64,000 nucleotides of DNA from Pantoea rodasii. Lineage in GTDB: Bacteria; Pseudomonadota; Gammaproteobacteria; Enterobacterales; Enterobacteriaceae. The position numbers and the translations under genes were made by a program. Position 1 is the first letter of the stretch, and every line of letters begins with the position of its first letter. Below are positions 41,866-51,343 of the stretch, one piece after another. The stretch covers positions 310,001 to 374,000 of the forward strand of contig NZ_MLFP01000003.1 in NCBI RefSeq assembly GCF_002095465.1, read 5' to 3'. A model generated the notes under the pieces. The model saw only the letters and a list, made by a program, of their open reading frames with translations, searched no databases and was not told the DNA's origin.

Positions 41866-43158
41866 TTAACGTAAAAGCTGGGCCAACGTGCGGGCGAAGA
41901 CATCGACCTGATGAGCAGCAAAATCCGCCACGGTGATGCGCAATCCGTTGACCTTCGGGTCTAGCCCAAAGACTTCACCGCTGCGAACCAGCCAGCCATA
42001 GGTCGATAATTGCCTGACCAGGTCTGCGCTATCGTATTTCAGCGGTAGCCAGATATTTAAACCATCATGCTTAAGTGACATTGTCACGCCATGATTCACT
42101 AATGCGTTATTCAATGCACCGCGCCTGCGTTGATACTGGTCACGTGCCTCACTGATTTCGCTGCGTATCTCCGCAGATTGCAATGCTGCTAACGTGAGAT
42201 CTTGCAGTAGATGACTGACCCAGTTGCTCCCTGCGTTGATACGCATCGCTAAACGCTGGGCGCTTTCCTCATCGCTGGCTATCAGCGCGAGGCGCATATC
42301 TGGCCCGAGAATCTTCGATACCGAACGTATCAATGCCCAGCGGCGCGTTTGTGGTGGGATGACATGGTAATAGTCATGCGTTGAGAGCAGTGAAAAGTGG
42401 TCATCAACGATAACCAACACCTGCGGATAGTTCGCCAGCACATCCCGAATCTGCGCGGCGCGTGTCGCACTGAATCCCCATCCGGTGGGATTGTGGGCAC
42501 GTGGCGTGATGATGACGGCCTGTACACCGGACATCAGTGCCGCTTCTAATTCTCCGGCACAGATCCCCTCTTCATCTATCGTCACGCCCACGGCGTTCAG
42601 CCGACAATTGTTGAGCGTGTTAATGCTGCTGAGGAAGCAAGGGTCCTCGACCACAACCCGATCGCCACCGATCAAATAGCTGGTTAACAGGCGTTCAAGC
42701 GCATCAACGGCTCCGTTAGTCAGGCTGAGGCTGAACGGCCCTGGTAAATCGCCGCCCATCCACTCGCGCCCATAGTGTTCCAACTGCGGGTTGATGGCCG
42801 GTTCGCCATACACGCGATGACGAAACGGTAATTGACTCAACACGCGGCTGAGATCTGGTAGCAGTGAAACGGAAGGATTGCCCCCCGCAAGATCAATCAG
42901 CGTTAATCCCGGTGGCGAACCCTCTTGCGCAGCGCGCTCAGCCAGGGCGCGGATCACCGTGCCATTGCGCCCACGTGACTCCGCAAATCCCGCTTCGATT
43001 AATCGTTTGTACGCTGCAGCGACGGTATTGCGATTCACCTCTAACGCGACTGCTAACTCCCGCACCGGCGGTAAAGTATCACCCGGTAAATAACCGCCCG
43101 ATTGCATGCCCGCTCGGATCTGTTCAAAGATCTCGCCTGCCGTTTTACCTGAAATCAT
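41866..43158 (-). CDS. MocR-type regulator (GntR HTH fused to class I aminotransferase domain)
   Basis: 430 residues. N-terminal GntR winged helix (about 5-75, LPPVRELAVALEVNRNTVAAAYKRLIEAG) joined to a fold-type I aminotransferase-like domain (about 100-430) with HNPTGWGFS and IRSVSKILGPDMRLA, where the Lys would bind PLP. The first in-frame ATG (43275) is too far upstream and MISGKTAGEIF at 43158 is the natural start. It is divergent from the SMR pump gene 173 bases away and may regulate it. Confidence 0.87.
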   Translation of the reverse strand: MISGKTAGEIFEQIRAGMQSGGYLPGDTLPPVRELAVALEVNRNTVAAAYKRLIEAGFAESRGRNGTVIRALAERAAQEGSPPGLTLIDLAGGNPSVSLLPDLSRVLSQLPFRHRVYGEPAINPQLEHYGREWMGGDLPGPFSLSLTNGAVDALERLLTSYLIGGDRVVVEDPCFLSSINTLNNCRLNAVGVTIDEEGICAGELEAALMSGVQAVIITPRAHNPTGWGFSATRAAQIRDVLANYPQVLVIVDDHFSLLSTHDYYHVIPPQTRRWALIRSVSKILGPDMRLALIASDEESAQRLAMRINAGSNWVSHLLQDLTLAALQSAEIRSEISEARDQYQRRRGALNNALVNHGVTMSLKHDGLNIWLPLKYDSADLVRQLSTYGWLVRSGEVFGLDPKVNGLRITVADFAAHQVDVFARTLAQLLR

Positions 43159-43331
43159 AATTGACCTATGACAAAAGCCCGAAGCGATACTACTTTCCTC
43201 GTGTTCTGATGTCCATGTGTTGATCTCGTGCCAATCAGCCTTCGGGGTGAATTGAAGAGATGTCATCATGACCACGTACGCTTAAACACGCTATGATCAC
43301 GGATTAATATGACTAGCATAGGATGATATCG

Positions 43332-43664
43332 ATGAATGGATATATATATCTCGCCATCGCCATTGTGGCTGAAGTTGTGGCGACCACCTCGATGAAGGCC
43401 ATTTCGGGCTTGAGTAAACCGTTACCGCTGATATTAGTGATTGTTGGCTATGGCGTCGCGTTTTGGCTATTAACCCTGGTGGTGCAAACCATACCGGTGG
43501 GCATCGCTTATGCGACATGGGCCGGGCTCGGGATTGTGCTGGTGAGCGTGGCCTCTTACTTTATCTATGGTCAGAAACTGGATATTTACGCACTGGCCGG
43601 CATGGGACTTATTATTGCCGGAGTGGTCGTGATGCAGGCCTTTTCAAAGAGCGTCGGGCACTAA
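43332..43664 (+). CDS. Small multidrug resistance (SMR) transporter, EmrE-like
   Basis: 110 residues, the same length as E. coli EmrE, with four membrane helices. The essential Glu14 is in IVAEVVATTSMK, and GIAYATWAGLGIVLVS matches the signature of the third helix region. It exports cationic or guanidinium-type compounds with proton antiport as an antiparallel dimer. The ATG at 43332 is chosen (AGGA 9 bases upstream). Divergent from a MocR regulator. Whether it is a Qac or Gdx subtype cannot be settled here, though the EmrE pattern favours the multidrug class. Confidence 0.9.
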   Translation: MNGYIYLAIAIVAEVVATTSMKAISGLSKPLPLILVIVGYGVAFWLLTLVVQTIPVGIAYATWAGLGIVLVSVASYFIYGQKLDIYALAGMGLIIAGVVVMQAFSKSVGH

Positions 43665-43785
43665 ACACTTCATCAACGGCGTTCCGAATAGGATAAAACT
43701 TATCACAGCTAAAAAGAAAAATGTGTCAGGTTAAGACGGATATTTTAAGACTGACTTTTCCATTATTCTTTTTAGGGGTGAACGG

Positions 43786-44622
43786 GTGAATTATTTCGAC
43801 GTATCCATTCTGGCGGTGATTCAGGGCCTGGCGGAACTGCTGCCCGTCTCCAGTTCCGCGCATGTCATTATGACCGAAAAGCTTCTCGGCCTGGATCCAG
43901 CGGCACCTGACATGACGCTGCTGTTAGTGATGTTACACACTGGCACGATGTTCGCGGTGATTGTCTACTTCTGGAAAAACTGGCGCGAGACCTATTTCAG
44001 TTCGACCCATGCCTTCAAGAAAAATGTATTTTTAATTATTCTCGCCACCTGTGTGACCGGTGTGGTGGGATTGGCACTGATGAAACTGATTAAATATTTT
44101 TTCGCCGCCAACGCCGACACATTCGAAATAGAATCATTATTTAGCAACAGTAAAATAATCGCCACAGGCCTGGCAGCAGCTGGACTGTTAATAATCGTTT
44201 CTTCACGCTTAAAAGAAAAAGATCGCGGCGAACTGTCCCTATTAAGCGCCGCAGGGATTGGCTTAATTCAGGGTTTATGTCTGCCGTTTCGCGGTTTCTC
44301 CCGTTCGGGCGCCACAATTTCAACCGGGTTAACGCTGGGTGTCGCGCGCAAGCGTGCAGAGGAGTTCAGTTTCGCTTTAGCGGTGGTGCTAACACCGGCG
44401 GTGATTATCAAAGAGGGATTACGCGCCTTTGGCGGAGGGACGGCGGCAACCGCTGCAGTCAGCAGTGGTGTGATCGTGCCCAGTCTGGTCGGCATGCTAT
44501 TGAGCTTTATCGCCGGACTCTTAGCATTACGTTGGCTTTCGCGTTGGCTGGAGCACGACCGCTGGCATCTGTTTGGCGGTTATTGCCTGTGCGCCGCCGC
44601 GCTGATCGGTTGGCTGGGTTAA
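43786..44622 (+). CDS. uppP: Undecaprenyl-diphosphate phosphatase UppP/BacA family
   Basis: 278 residues with about 8 membrane helices. The two active-site motifs are visible: IQGLAELLPVSSSAHVIM near the start and FRGFSRSGATISTGL around residues 167-181, with the catalytic Arg/Ser. It recycles the lipid carrier for cell-wall and surface polysaccharides and gives bacitracin tolerance. It starts with GTG, preceded by TTTAGGGGTG. It differs in its N-terminus from the E. coli housekeeping BacA, so it is likely a second copy. It follows the SMR gene after 121 bases. Confidence 0.88.
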   Translation: MNYFDVSILAVIQGLAELLPVSSSAHVIMTEKLLGLDPAAPDMTLLLVMLHTGTMFAVIVYFWKNWRETYFSSTHAFKKNVFLIILATCVTGVVGLALMKLIKYFFAANADTFEIESLFSNSKIIATGLAAAGLLIIVSSRLKEKDRGELSLLSAAGIGLIQGLCLPFRGFSRSGATISTGLTLGVARKRAEEFSFALAVVLTPAVIIKEGLRAFGGGTAATAAVSSGVIVPSLVGMLLSFIAGLLALRWLSRWLEHDRWHLFGGYCLCAAALIGWLG

Positions 44623-44726
44623 AAAAGCGTAGGTGTCTGATGGGTGGCGCATCTCTGCGCCAGGTTATGCGCGCACAATAACGCTCAACTGTCCCGCTTA
44701 GGGGCTATCAACATGGCTTGTAAACA

Positions 44727-44763
44727 ACCTCTGACGGGAGAGTCAAACCATCCGGTCAGAGGT
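44727..44763. repeat. Inverted repeat between uppP and leuE
   Basis: ACCTCTGACGGG and CCGGTCAGAGGT pair over about 11 bases around a loop of some 14 bases. Located between the convergent ends of uppP and leuE, it could serve as a terminator for either, though no T tract follows. Confidence 0.45.
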
Positions 44764-44809
44764 AGCCATCTGTTGTCAGCATCGACGGTTATGCCGCCGG
44801 ACAATATTA

Positions 44810-45448
44810 TTAGCTCTGCGCACTCACTAAACGCACCGCAAAGCCAAAGAACAGCATGCCGGTCAGCATATTCCCGAGCTTAACCAGACGGGTACGATTT
44901 TTCAGGAAGCGCACCATCACACTCCCCGCCATGAGTAATACCAGATAATAGCTCAGGCTCATCAGCTGAATCATCGAACCCAGCACCGCAAAGGCCGGTG
45001 CCGTGTGCGTGACTGCCGGATCAATAAACTGAATGAAAAAGGAGACGTAAAACAGGATGGCTTTGGGATTGGTAACGCCCAACAGCACCGCACGCAGAAA
45101 GTAGTTTTCCACTTTCACGGCTTCAGTAGGCTGGCTGGCCTCACGTTTACGCAGTGCACCCAGGATAATTTTCACGCCTAAATAGAGCAGGAACATCGCC
45201 CCTAAATACTTCACCACCATAAAGATATGTGGGCTGGTACGAATCAGCGTTGCGACGCCTGCCCACGCCAGGAAAATCAGAATGAGATCGCCCATCATGA
45301 CCCCGGCGATAGCTTTTGACGCGGCTTTTACGCCGCGACTCATCCCGGTACGCAGCACGTACAAACTGTTAGGACCCGGCAGCAGAATAATCACCAGCGC
45401 GCCCGCCAAAAACGTCCAGACATTAATAATACCCACATCGTGCAACAT
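44810..45448 (-). CDS. leuE: Leucine efflux protein LeuE (LysE/RhtB family)
   Basis: 212 residues, six membrane helices. It begins MLHDVGIINVWTFLAGALVI with the family LLPGPNSLYVL motif, and has FLAWAGVATLIRTSP and TNPKAILFYVSFFIQFIDP, closely following E. coli LeuE. It exports leucine and related amino acids. The ATG at 45448 is chosen to match the family length; the longer upstream frame is untranslated leader. Convergent with uppP and divergent from the binding-protein gene at 45668. Confidence 0.9.
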   Translation of the reverse strand: MLHDVGIINVWTFLAGALVIILLPGPNSLYVLRTGMSRGVKAASKAIAGVMMGDLILIFLAWAGVATLIRTSPHIFMVVKYLGAMFLLYLGVKIILGALRKREASQPTEAVKVENYFLRAVLLGVTNPKAILFYVSFFIQFIDPAVTHTAPAFAVLGSMIQLMSLSYYLVLLMAGSVMVRFLKNRTRLVKLGNMLTGMLFFGFAVRLVSAQS

Positions 45449-45667
45449 AACAGCCTTCACTCCACAGTCATGCCGCTTGATCGCCCGATGACTATTGTTA
45501 TTGATTTGACAGGTGAAAATAAGCAGCGGATCGCGCTGCAATTGGGCCGATATATTAGCAGATGACACTGAGGGCTGTCGCCAGACAACTGCAGGCAAAT
45601 GAAACAGTCGTAGGCTGCGGCAGATCAGCGCTATATAATCCGATGCATTACGCTAACGGGAATCCCT

Positions 45668-46738
45668 ATGAACACCACTTTCAACCGCCTTATTCTGGCG
45701 GGCTTACTCACGTTAACCTCAATGCACAGCTATGCCAGCCGCGTGGTGACCGACCAGATTGGCCGTCAGGTGACGATCCCGGATCAGGTGGACCGCGTGG
45801 TGGTGCTGCAGCATCAAACCCTCAACCTGCTGGTGCAGCTGAATGCGACCGATAAAATCGTCGGTATTCTGGCGAATTGGCAACAACAGCTGGGTGATGG
45901 CTACGCGAAACTCGTGCCGGAATTGACGCATAAAGCCATGCTGGGCGACCTTACCCATGTTGATTTGGAAAAGCTGGTAGCGCTGCATCCACAGGTGGTG
46001 TTTGTCACTAACTACGCGCCAAAAGAGATGATTGACCAGATTTCGGCGTTGGGTATTCCGGTGTTGGCGATCTCATTGCGACATGATGATGCTGGCGAAC
46101 AAGGCAAAATCAATCCCAGCATGCAGAATGAGAACCAGGCCTACGATCTCGGCATCAAAGAAGGCATTACCTTGATTGGCGAGGTCGTGAACAGGCAGCA
46201 GCAGGCTCAAGCCTTGATTAGCGCTGCGTTTGCCGGACGCAAGCTGGTCAGCGATCGCCTCAAAGCGTTACCCGAGCAACAGCGCGTTCGCGCCTATATG
46301 GCTAATCCTGACCTCACCACCTACGGTTCGGGTAAATACACGGGATTGATGATGTCGCACGCGGGTGCGTTAAACGTGGCGGCAGCTACCGTGCAGGGTT
46401 TCAAACAGGTCAGCATGGAACAAGTCGTGGCGTGGGATCCTCAGGTGATTTTTGTCCAGGACCGCTATCCCCAGGTCGTGAATGACATAAACCAGGACCC
46501 GCGCTGGCGCACTATCGCCGCCGTCAAAAATCATCAGGTCTGGCTGATGCCGGAATACGCTAAAGCGTGGGGCTATCCAATGCCTGAAGCGATTGGATTA
46601 GGCGAATTGTGGATGGCGAAGAAACTCTATCCAGAGAAATTCCGCGACATTGATATGCAGCAGCAAGCCAACCGCTGGTATCAGCGCTTTTATCGGACTT
46701 CTTATCATGACAACGCTACGCCTGCTGGCAGCCGGTAG
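45668..46738 (+). CDS. Periplasmic ABC binding protein, FecB/BtuF-like (metal chelate type)
   Basis: 356 residues with a signal peptide (about 1-24, ILAGLLTLTSMHSYAS) and the helical-backbone type III binding fold: VTDQIGRQVTIPDQVDRVVVLQ in the first lobe, then VAWDPQVIFVQDRYPQ in the second. The substrate class is siderophore, haem, cobalamin or other metal complex. A TATAAT box lies at 45634-45639. The next gene starts 32 bases inside its 3' end. No permease or ATPase gene is adjacent, which makes the pair orphans. Confidence 0.85.
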   Translation: MNTTFNRLILAGLLTLTSMHSYASRVVTDQIGRQVTIPDQVDRVVVLQHQTLNLLVQLNATDKIVGILANWQQQLGDGYAKLVPELTHKAMLGDLTHVDLEKLVALHPQVVFVTNYAPKEMIDQISALGIPVLAISLRHDDAGEQGKINPSMQNENQAYDLGIKEGITLIGEVVNRQQQAQALISAAFAGRKLVSDRLKALPEQQRVRAYMANPDLTTYGSGKYTGLMMSHAGALNVAAATVQGFKQVSMEQVVAWDPQVIFVQDRYPQVVNDINQDPRWRTIAAVKNHQVWLMPEYAKAWGYPMPEAIGLGELWMAKKLYPEKFRDIDMQQQANRWYQRFYRTSYHDNATPAGSR

Positions 46739-47419
46739 TTTACGCAGCGTCTGGCCGCCGTTAATGGCGGCGTTTAGCGCGCAATCCGGCCTGCGCACGG
46801 AGACAGATTTTGGCCCAGCCGGCTTACTGCGGCAGCGGATTGAACAGGGTGAAAACTGCGATCTGTTTGCCTCAGCCAATCTTCAGCATCCGGCCAAATT
46901 AGTGCAGCAGCGCATCGCCATGAATATGGGGAGATTTGCCGCTAACGCATTATGCCTGACCGTGAAACGTGACGTTGTCACTAACAGTGATAACTGGCTG
47001 TCACTGTTGCTGCGTGACGATTTACGTCTGGCCACCTCAACTCCGCTGTGCGATCCGTCGGGTGATTATACGTGGCAGCTATTCAACAATATCGAGTTGG
47101 CACATCCTGGTTGCGGTGAAAAGCTGAAACAAAAAGCCCGCACGCTGGTGGGCGGACCGGACAGTTTACCGCTGCCGCCGGAGAGTTAGCGGCCCGATGG
47201 CTCATCGACCACCAGCACACCGAGATGTTTATTGGCTATGCCAGCTATGCACCGCGCCTCGTTTGTCATTCGCAGTTGCAGGTCTTTGCTATCCCGGATC
47301 CTTTCAACGTGCAGGCTGAATATGGTTGGGCAACCCTCACACCTGCAGCAGAACCCCTGGCAACGTTTTTGCACTCAGCGTCGGCACAGACTCTGTTGAA
47401 ACAGCATGGTTTTACCTGA
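46707..47419 (+). pseudogene. Molybdate/anion-type ABC binding protein without signal peptide, frameshifted
   Basis: The protein starts MTTLRLLAAGSLRSVWPPLM, the N-lobe strand of ModA-like type II binding proteins. It continues with GENCDLFASANLQHP and DPSGDYTWQLF in one frame, then a second frame (LAARWLIDHQHTEMFIGYAS...) to the end. Adding one G at 47180-47181 restores GGPDSLPLPPGELAARWLID for about 237 residues. It lacks any export signal at the chosen start, which overlaps the previous gene by 32 bases without its own clear ribosome site. The anion it binds is unknown. Confidence 0.75.
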
Positions 47420-47439
47420 GGCCCTGTTCATGCGGGCCT

Positions 47440-48816
47440 TCAGCGTAACAAACTGCGCACCACCATCCGTGCGCCAAGCCATTCCAGCTTTAGGCGGTTA
47501 GCGACTCGACGATAGCGGCTTGAACGTTCAGTGGACGCCAGCACCCGGCGTAACAGGATGCAGTAATCCATCACCAAGCCGGGCGTCCATGTCATGCCTT
47601 CCGCCCGACTGCGCACCAGACTCAGCAGCCAAAAATCAGGATTCAGCAAAACCCATAATCCTTTTAATCCGCGCTCACCAAGCAGACCTTCGGTGGCGAC
47701 ATCTAGCGCCTGCATCACGCTGGTGGAGCAATTACGCGATGTAAGGTTATAGCGGGTATCTGATGCATTGGTGCGCCAATAATTGCGCAATGCAGCTTGA
47801 TTGAAATGGGTTAACACCAGACGTTTATCCGGGCGACACCACATCTTTATTTCTTTCTCCAGTGAAGGCAGGTAGCAGCCTTCTACATCGAATTCCTCTT
47901 TGGCGCGCAGCGTCTGCAGGAAACCACGAAAATCACGCGATACGTCATCAGCGGGATATAAGCTGATATACAGTTCTTCGCCCATTTCCAACGACGTGTG
48001 ACCGGTTGAAACCTGACCACGATGATCAATGGCCGCGACCCAGCGGTCAAACCACGGACGGCGGCCAGAAACATCGCCGGATCCCACCGGCGTCCAGATA
48101 TAGATGTTTAGCGGCGCGCTGACCGACTCCGCGTTAAGCGGCGGGTGCACATAATCCAACCCATGCGGTGCACGCAGGCCCTTGTGCGTAAACAGCGGCA
48201 GCGCGGCTACGCTGCTGTGTTCCGGCAGGGCATGAATTTGCGCCGCCATAATCAACAAATTAATCCCCCATCCGGCCAGCAGCAGCGCAAAACACAGCGG
48301 CACGATGACCTGCGGGGATAACGGCCAATTGGTGGCAATCAGGATACTGAACAGAATTTCGGCGCTACCCAGCATCAGTTTGCGCGTCCAGCGACGGCAG
48401 CGCATCAAACTACAAGAGATGATACGGAAACCACCATCAAGCAGGAAAACCAGCGCATAGGCCAACGAGAAGCACAAACCGCTATCATGTGGCGCCAGAA
48501 ACACTATTCCGCCGAATAACATCAACACGGCTGATTTCGCAAGCGGTGGCCAGGCAATGCCCGCAGGCGCGTAAATCGCACCCATGGCCTCTGCCAGCCC
48601 TTCCACCGCGAGAAACACACCTAACGCATGCAGCGGAAACGATAAGCTGCCATGTTGCAGCAGATCCATAACGATCCCTGCGCTGGCCGCAACACAGGCT
48701 AAGCCCAACGCAGCCAGGTAAGGCCAACCCGCACGCAGTGCCGGTCCACCCATTAACAAAAATAATAGTCGCAGCAAATACTCTCTCCAGCGGATAACAG
48801 ACAGCTCAGCACGCAA
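47440..48816 (-). CDS. HdeD/DUF308-like membrane domain fused to a permuted papain-like (NlpC/P60-LRAT type) domain
   Basis: 458 residues. The first half (about 15-195) has some seven hydrophobic helices with the DUF308/HdeD pattern (paired helices, LGVFLAVEGLAEAMGAIY). The second half (about 215-440) is soluble and carries His273 in VSTGHTSLEMGEELYISLYP and, 90 residues later, Cys363 in YNLTSRNCSTSVMQALD. His before Cys is the order of circularly permuted papain-like folds. It may be a membrane-anchored peptidase, amidase or acyltransferase linked to acid or envelope stress. Catalysis is an inference. Monocistronic, minus strand. Confidence 0.75.
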   Translation of the reverse strand: MRAELSVIRWREYLLRLLFLLMGGPALRAGWPYLAALGLACVAASAGIVMDLLQHGSLSFPLHALGVFLAVEGLAEAMGAIYAPAGIAWPPLAKSAVLMLFGGIVFLAPHDSGLCFSLAYALVFLLDGGFRIISCSLMRCRRWTRKLMLGSAEILFSILIATNWPLSPQVIVPLCFALLLAGWGINLLIMAAQIHALPEHSSVAALPLFTHKGLRAPHGLDYVHPPLNAESVSAPLNIYIWTPVGSGDVSGRRPWFDRWVAAIDHRGQVSTGHTSLEMGEELYISLYPADDVSRDFRGFLQTLRAKEEFDVEGCYLPSLEKEIKMWCRPDKRLVLTHFNQAALRNYWRTNASDTRYNLTSRNCSTSVMQALDVATEGLLGERGLKGLWVLLNPDFWLLSLVRSRAEGMTWTPGLVMDYCILLRRVLASTERSSRYRRVANRLKLEWLGARMVVRSLLR

Positions 48817-49283
48817 TGTAGACGCGAATCAACAACAGGAGTTCGGTTGCTCACTGGCTATCCTTTCTTCGTTTACTGATGGTTGTCACTGTGAGGGCAC
48901 TCTACGTGGCGAAGATTAAAATTGGCTTAATGGTAAAGTAAATACTGGCTTATTTTTTGAGCAGTTCAATGCAGGGTTTATGGCGATTTCAGGCTGAAAC
49001 TGCACGCGAGAATCTTGTTAGCTCGCTGCTAATTGATTGAATATATTAGATGAATGCGATCGTCAGCAGAATAATATGCGGCTGGCGCGCAGGCTGTTGC
49101 GTTCGCTAACATGGAATCAGCAGTTTCATAAACCTTTGAGAAAGGGATTTCGTCTGGTTCGGCTCCTCGCCTGTACAACATTCTCCTGAGTCGAATCCGC
49201 CCATGGCTTGCACACCCCACCATCCAATATTGGATTTGCAGTGGTAAAGGCTTTAGAGTCTTGCAGCTTATTGGGAGGATACT
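48817..49283. other. Intergenic region, no gene seen
   Basis: 467 bases between the divergent HdeD-like gene and the AEC transporter gene. I find only short frames without recognisable products or good starts. The right end holds the transporter's ribosome site (GGGAGGA, 49270-49276). The promoters of both genes must lie here. Confidence 0.55.
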
Positions 49284-50261
49284 ATGTTATCGACGTTTCT
49301 GATTCTTTTACCGATTTTCGGTTTGATTGTGGCGGGATATGGTTGTCGGATGTTGGGCGTGTTAGGTCCAACATCGGCGACTGAACTGAATAAATTTGTC
49401 GTTTGGCTGGCGCTACCTGCGCTGTTGTTTGACATCATGGCGCATACGCCGTGGCACATCATTTATCAGCCGGGCTTTTTCTGGGCATTTGCCCTCTCTT
49501 GCGCGGCAGCGTTTGTCATCGTTTTCTTGTTCCAGAAAAAAGTTAAAGGTAAGTCCACCGCCGATGCCAGCGTGGATGGCGTAGCCGCCGCCTATCCCAA
49601 CACCGGTTATCTCGGGTTTCCATTATTATTGCTGATCTTTGGCAAAAGCAGCCTGATTCCGACCACCACCGCCACCATTGTGGTCGCCTGTATTTTGTTC
49701 GCGATTGCTATTGCGATGATTGAGATTGGTTTGCAGAGCGAACGCGAGTTTCATCGGTTGGCGATTAAAGTGGTACGCGCCATTATCAAAAACCCCCTGA
49801 TCATTTCGCCGTTGCTGGGCGCTGCCTGTTCGAGTGCGGGATTAACCCTGCCAGACAGCCTCGAAACATTCCTGAAAATGTTGGGCGGCGCAGCAAGTCC
49901 TTGCGCGCTGGTGTGTCTAGGCGTGTTTCTTGCCAGCCGGCAAAAAGCCAAAGCCAGCGAAGTGCCTTCCGGCGCGAAGATGAGTTTTACCACCGTGGGC
50001 CTGGTCGTGGTGGCCAAACTGGTGTTGCAACCGCTGCTCACCTGGGTGTTAGCGGTATGGTTGTTCCATCTACCCGATGATTTGACCAAAATGGCGATCC
50101 TGCTGGCCGCTCTGCCCACCGGCACCGGGCCTTTTATGCTGGCAGAATATTATCGCCGTGACGCGCAAATCACCTCAGCAGCGATCCTGATTTCCACCGT
50201 GCTGTCGATTGTCACGCTGGTCGCGATTATGCATTTTATGCAGGTCACTCCCCTCGCCTGA
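49284..50261 (+). CDS. AEC-family transporter (auxin efflux carrier / malonate MdcF-like)
   Basis: 325 residues with ten predicted membrane helices in two halves. AAYPNTGYLGFPLLLLIFG, containing the conserved NxGYLG-P of helix 4, and LLAALPTGTGPFMLAEYY in the second half identify the family. Members export or exchange small carboxylates such as malonate or malate. A good GGGAGGA site precedes the ATG. It converges with the LysR gene ending at 50327. Confidence 0.9.
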   Translation: MLSTFLILLPIFGLIVAGYGCRMLGVLGPTSATELNKFVVWLALPALLFDIMAHTPWHIIYQPGFFWAFALSCAAAFVIVFLFQKKVKGKSTADASVDGVAAAYPNTGYLGFPLLLLIFGKSSLIPTTTATIVVACILFAIAIAMIEIGLQSEREFHRLAIKVVRAIIKNPLIISPLLGAACSSAGLTLPDSLETFLKMLGGAASPCALVCLGVFLASRQKAKASEVPSGAKMSFTTVGLVVVAKLVLQPLLTWVLAVWLFHLPDDLTKMAILLAALPTGTGPFMLAEYYRRDAQITSAAILISTVLSIVTLVAIMHFMQVTPLA

Positions 50262-50326
50262 TTCCTTACCTCACCACAAGGAGGTGGTCACCCGCTGCAT
50301 AAAGCGTGCAAGCCGCCTCCTCTTTT

Positions 50327-51223
50327 TCACGGCATTGCTCGCAAAAGGCTAAGGCATCTCTGCTGCACCGCATCGAGAAACAGACGCAGCGCGGCCGGCT
50401 GGCGTTCGCGGGACATGTACAAACCATAAATGCCGAGGGTTTTGGGCGCAAAATCAGGCAGTACGCACTGCAACTGCCCGCTATCGAGACCGGCGCGGGC
50501 CTCCATTTCAGGCACCATGGCCAGACCACATCCGGCGATGGCGGCATCGCACAGCACCGAGGAAATGCCCGCACTGAAGTTGCCGCTCACCGCCGCCGTC
50601 ACGGCATCACCGCTGGCATCGCTAAACTGCCAACTCTGACCCGCAAAACGGCTGTAGTGCAGGCAATTATGATGGCTGAGATCGTGCGGCGTTGTCGGAA
50701 TACCGTGCTCGCGCAAATAAGCCGGTGAGGCGCAGACCACTGAAACGCATTCGCCAAGACGGCGAGCAATCGCGCCCGGTTCAGGATTGTCAGTGATGCG
50801 TACCGCCACATCAATGCGCTCACCCACCAGGCTGACCGGCTGATTGTTGATTTCTAATTCGATGCGCAACAATGGATAGCGCGCCAGAAAAGCCGGGATC
50901 ATCGGACCCAAAATATGTGTGGCCGTGGAGTGCGCACAGGCAATACGCAAGATACCTTGCGGTTCCCCCGGCGCGCCTTGTCCGGTAATTTCATCGGCCA
51001 GACGTGCCAGCATGCGGGTTTTTTCGAGGACTTTCTCCCCCGCGGGCGTGATGGTCAGGCGACGCGACGACCGGTGCAGCAAACGCGCTCCCGCCCACTT
51101 TTCCATCTCATCGAGGTATCGGCTGACCATCGGTCGCGAGATATCCAGCGCGCGTGCCGCGGCGCTCAGGCTGCCCAGTTCGCAAATGCGATTAAACACC
51201 GATGCTGCTGTCACTCTATCCAT
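50327..51223 (-). CDS. LysR-family regulator
   Basis: 298 residues starting MDRVTAASVFNRICELGSLS; HTH SAAARALDISRPMVSRYLDE at about 21-40; effector domain from about 90 (GILRIACAHSTATHILGPMI). The ATG at 51223 is chosen over an upstream in-frame ATG because it gives the standard LysR N-terminus. Divergent from the MBL-fold gene at 51344, its likely target. Confidence 0.87.
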   Translation of the reverse strand: MDRVTAASVFNRICELGSLSAAARALDISRPMVSRYLDEMEKWAGARLLHRSSRRLTITPAGEKVLEKTRMLARLADEITGQGAPGEPQGILRIACAHSTATHILGPMIPAFLARYPLLRIELEINNQPVSLVGERIDVAVRITDNPEPGAIARRLGECVSVVCASPAYLREHGIPTTPHDLSHHNCLHYSRFAGQSWQFSDASGDAVTAAVSGNFSAGISSVLCDAAIAGCGLAMVPEMEARAGLDSGQLQCVLPDFAPKTLGIYGLYMSRERQPAALRLFLDAVQQRCLSLLRAMP

Positions 51224-51343
51224 TACCACTCCATCTGATCGTTTTATGAAACTGATCATCTCTATTTGCGGGAATTCTAGCAGACGACAAAATCCTTACA
51301 ATGGTGCGCTTAACGGCCATGTTGCCACTGAAAGGAAAATGAG

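Noticed and set aside
43159..43275. Longer N-terminus of the MocR gene from 43275
   Set aside because: The extra 39 residues precede the start of the GntR domain and do not resemble the family; the ATG at 43158 fits.
44623..44809. Possible small gene or attenuator with the hairpin at 44727-44763
   Set aside because: The region lies between two convergent gene ends, so a leader or attenuator has no gene to control; kept only as an inverted repeat.
49029..49223. 64-residue minus-strand frame in the intergenic region before the AEC transporter gene
   Set aside because: No recognisable product, no good ribosome site, and composition unlike the neighbouring genes.
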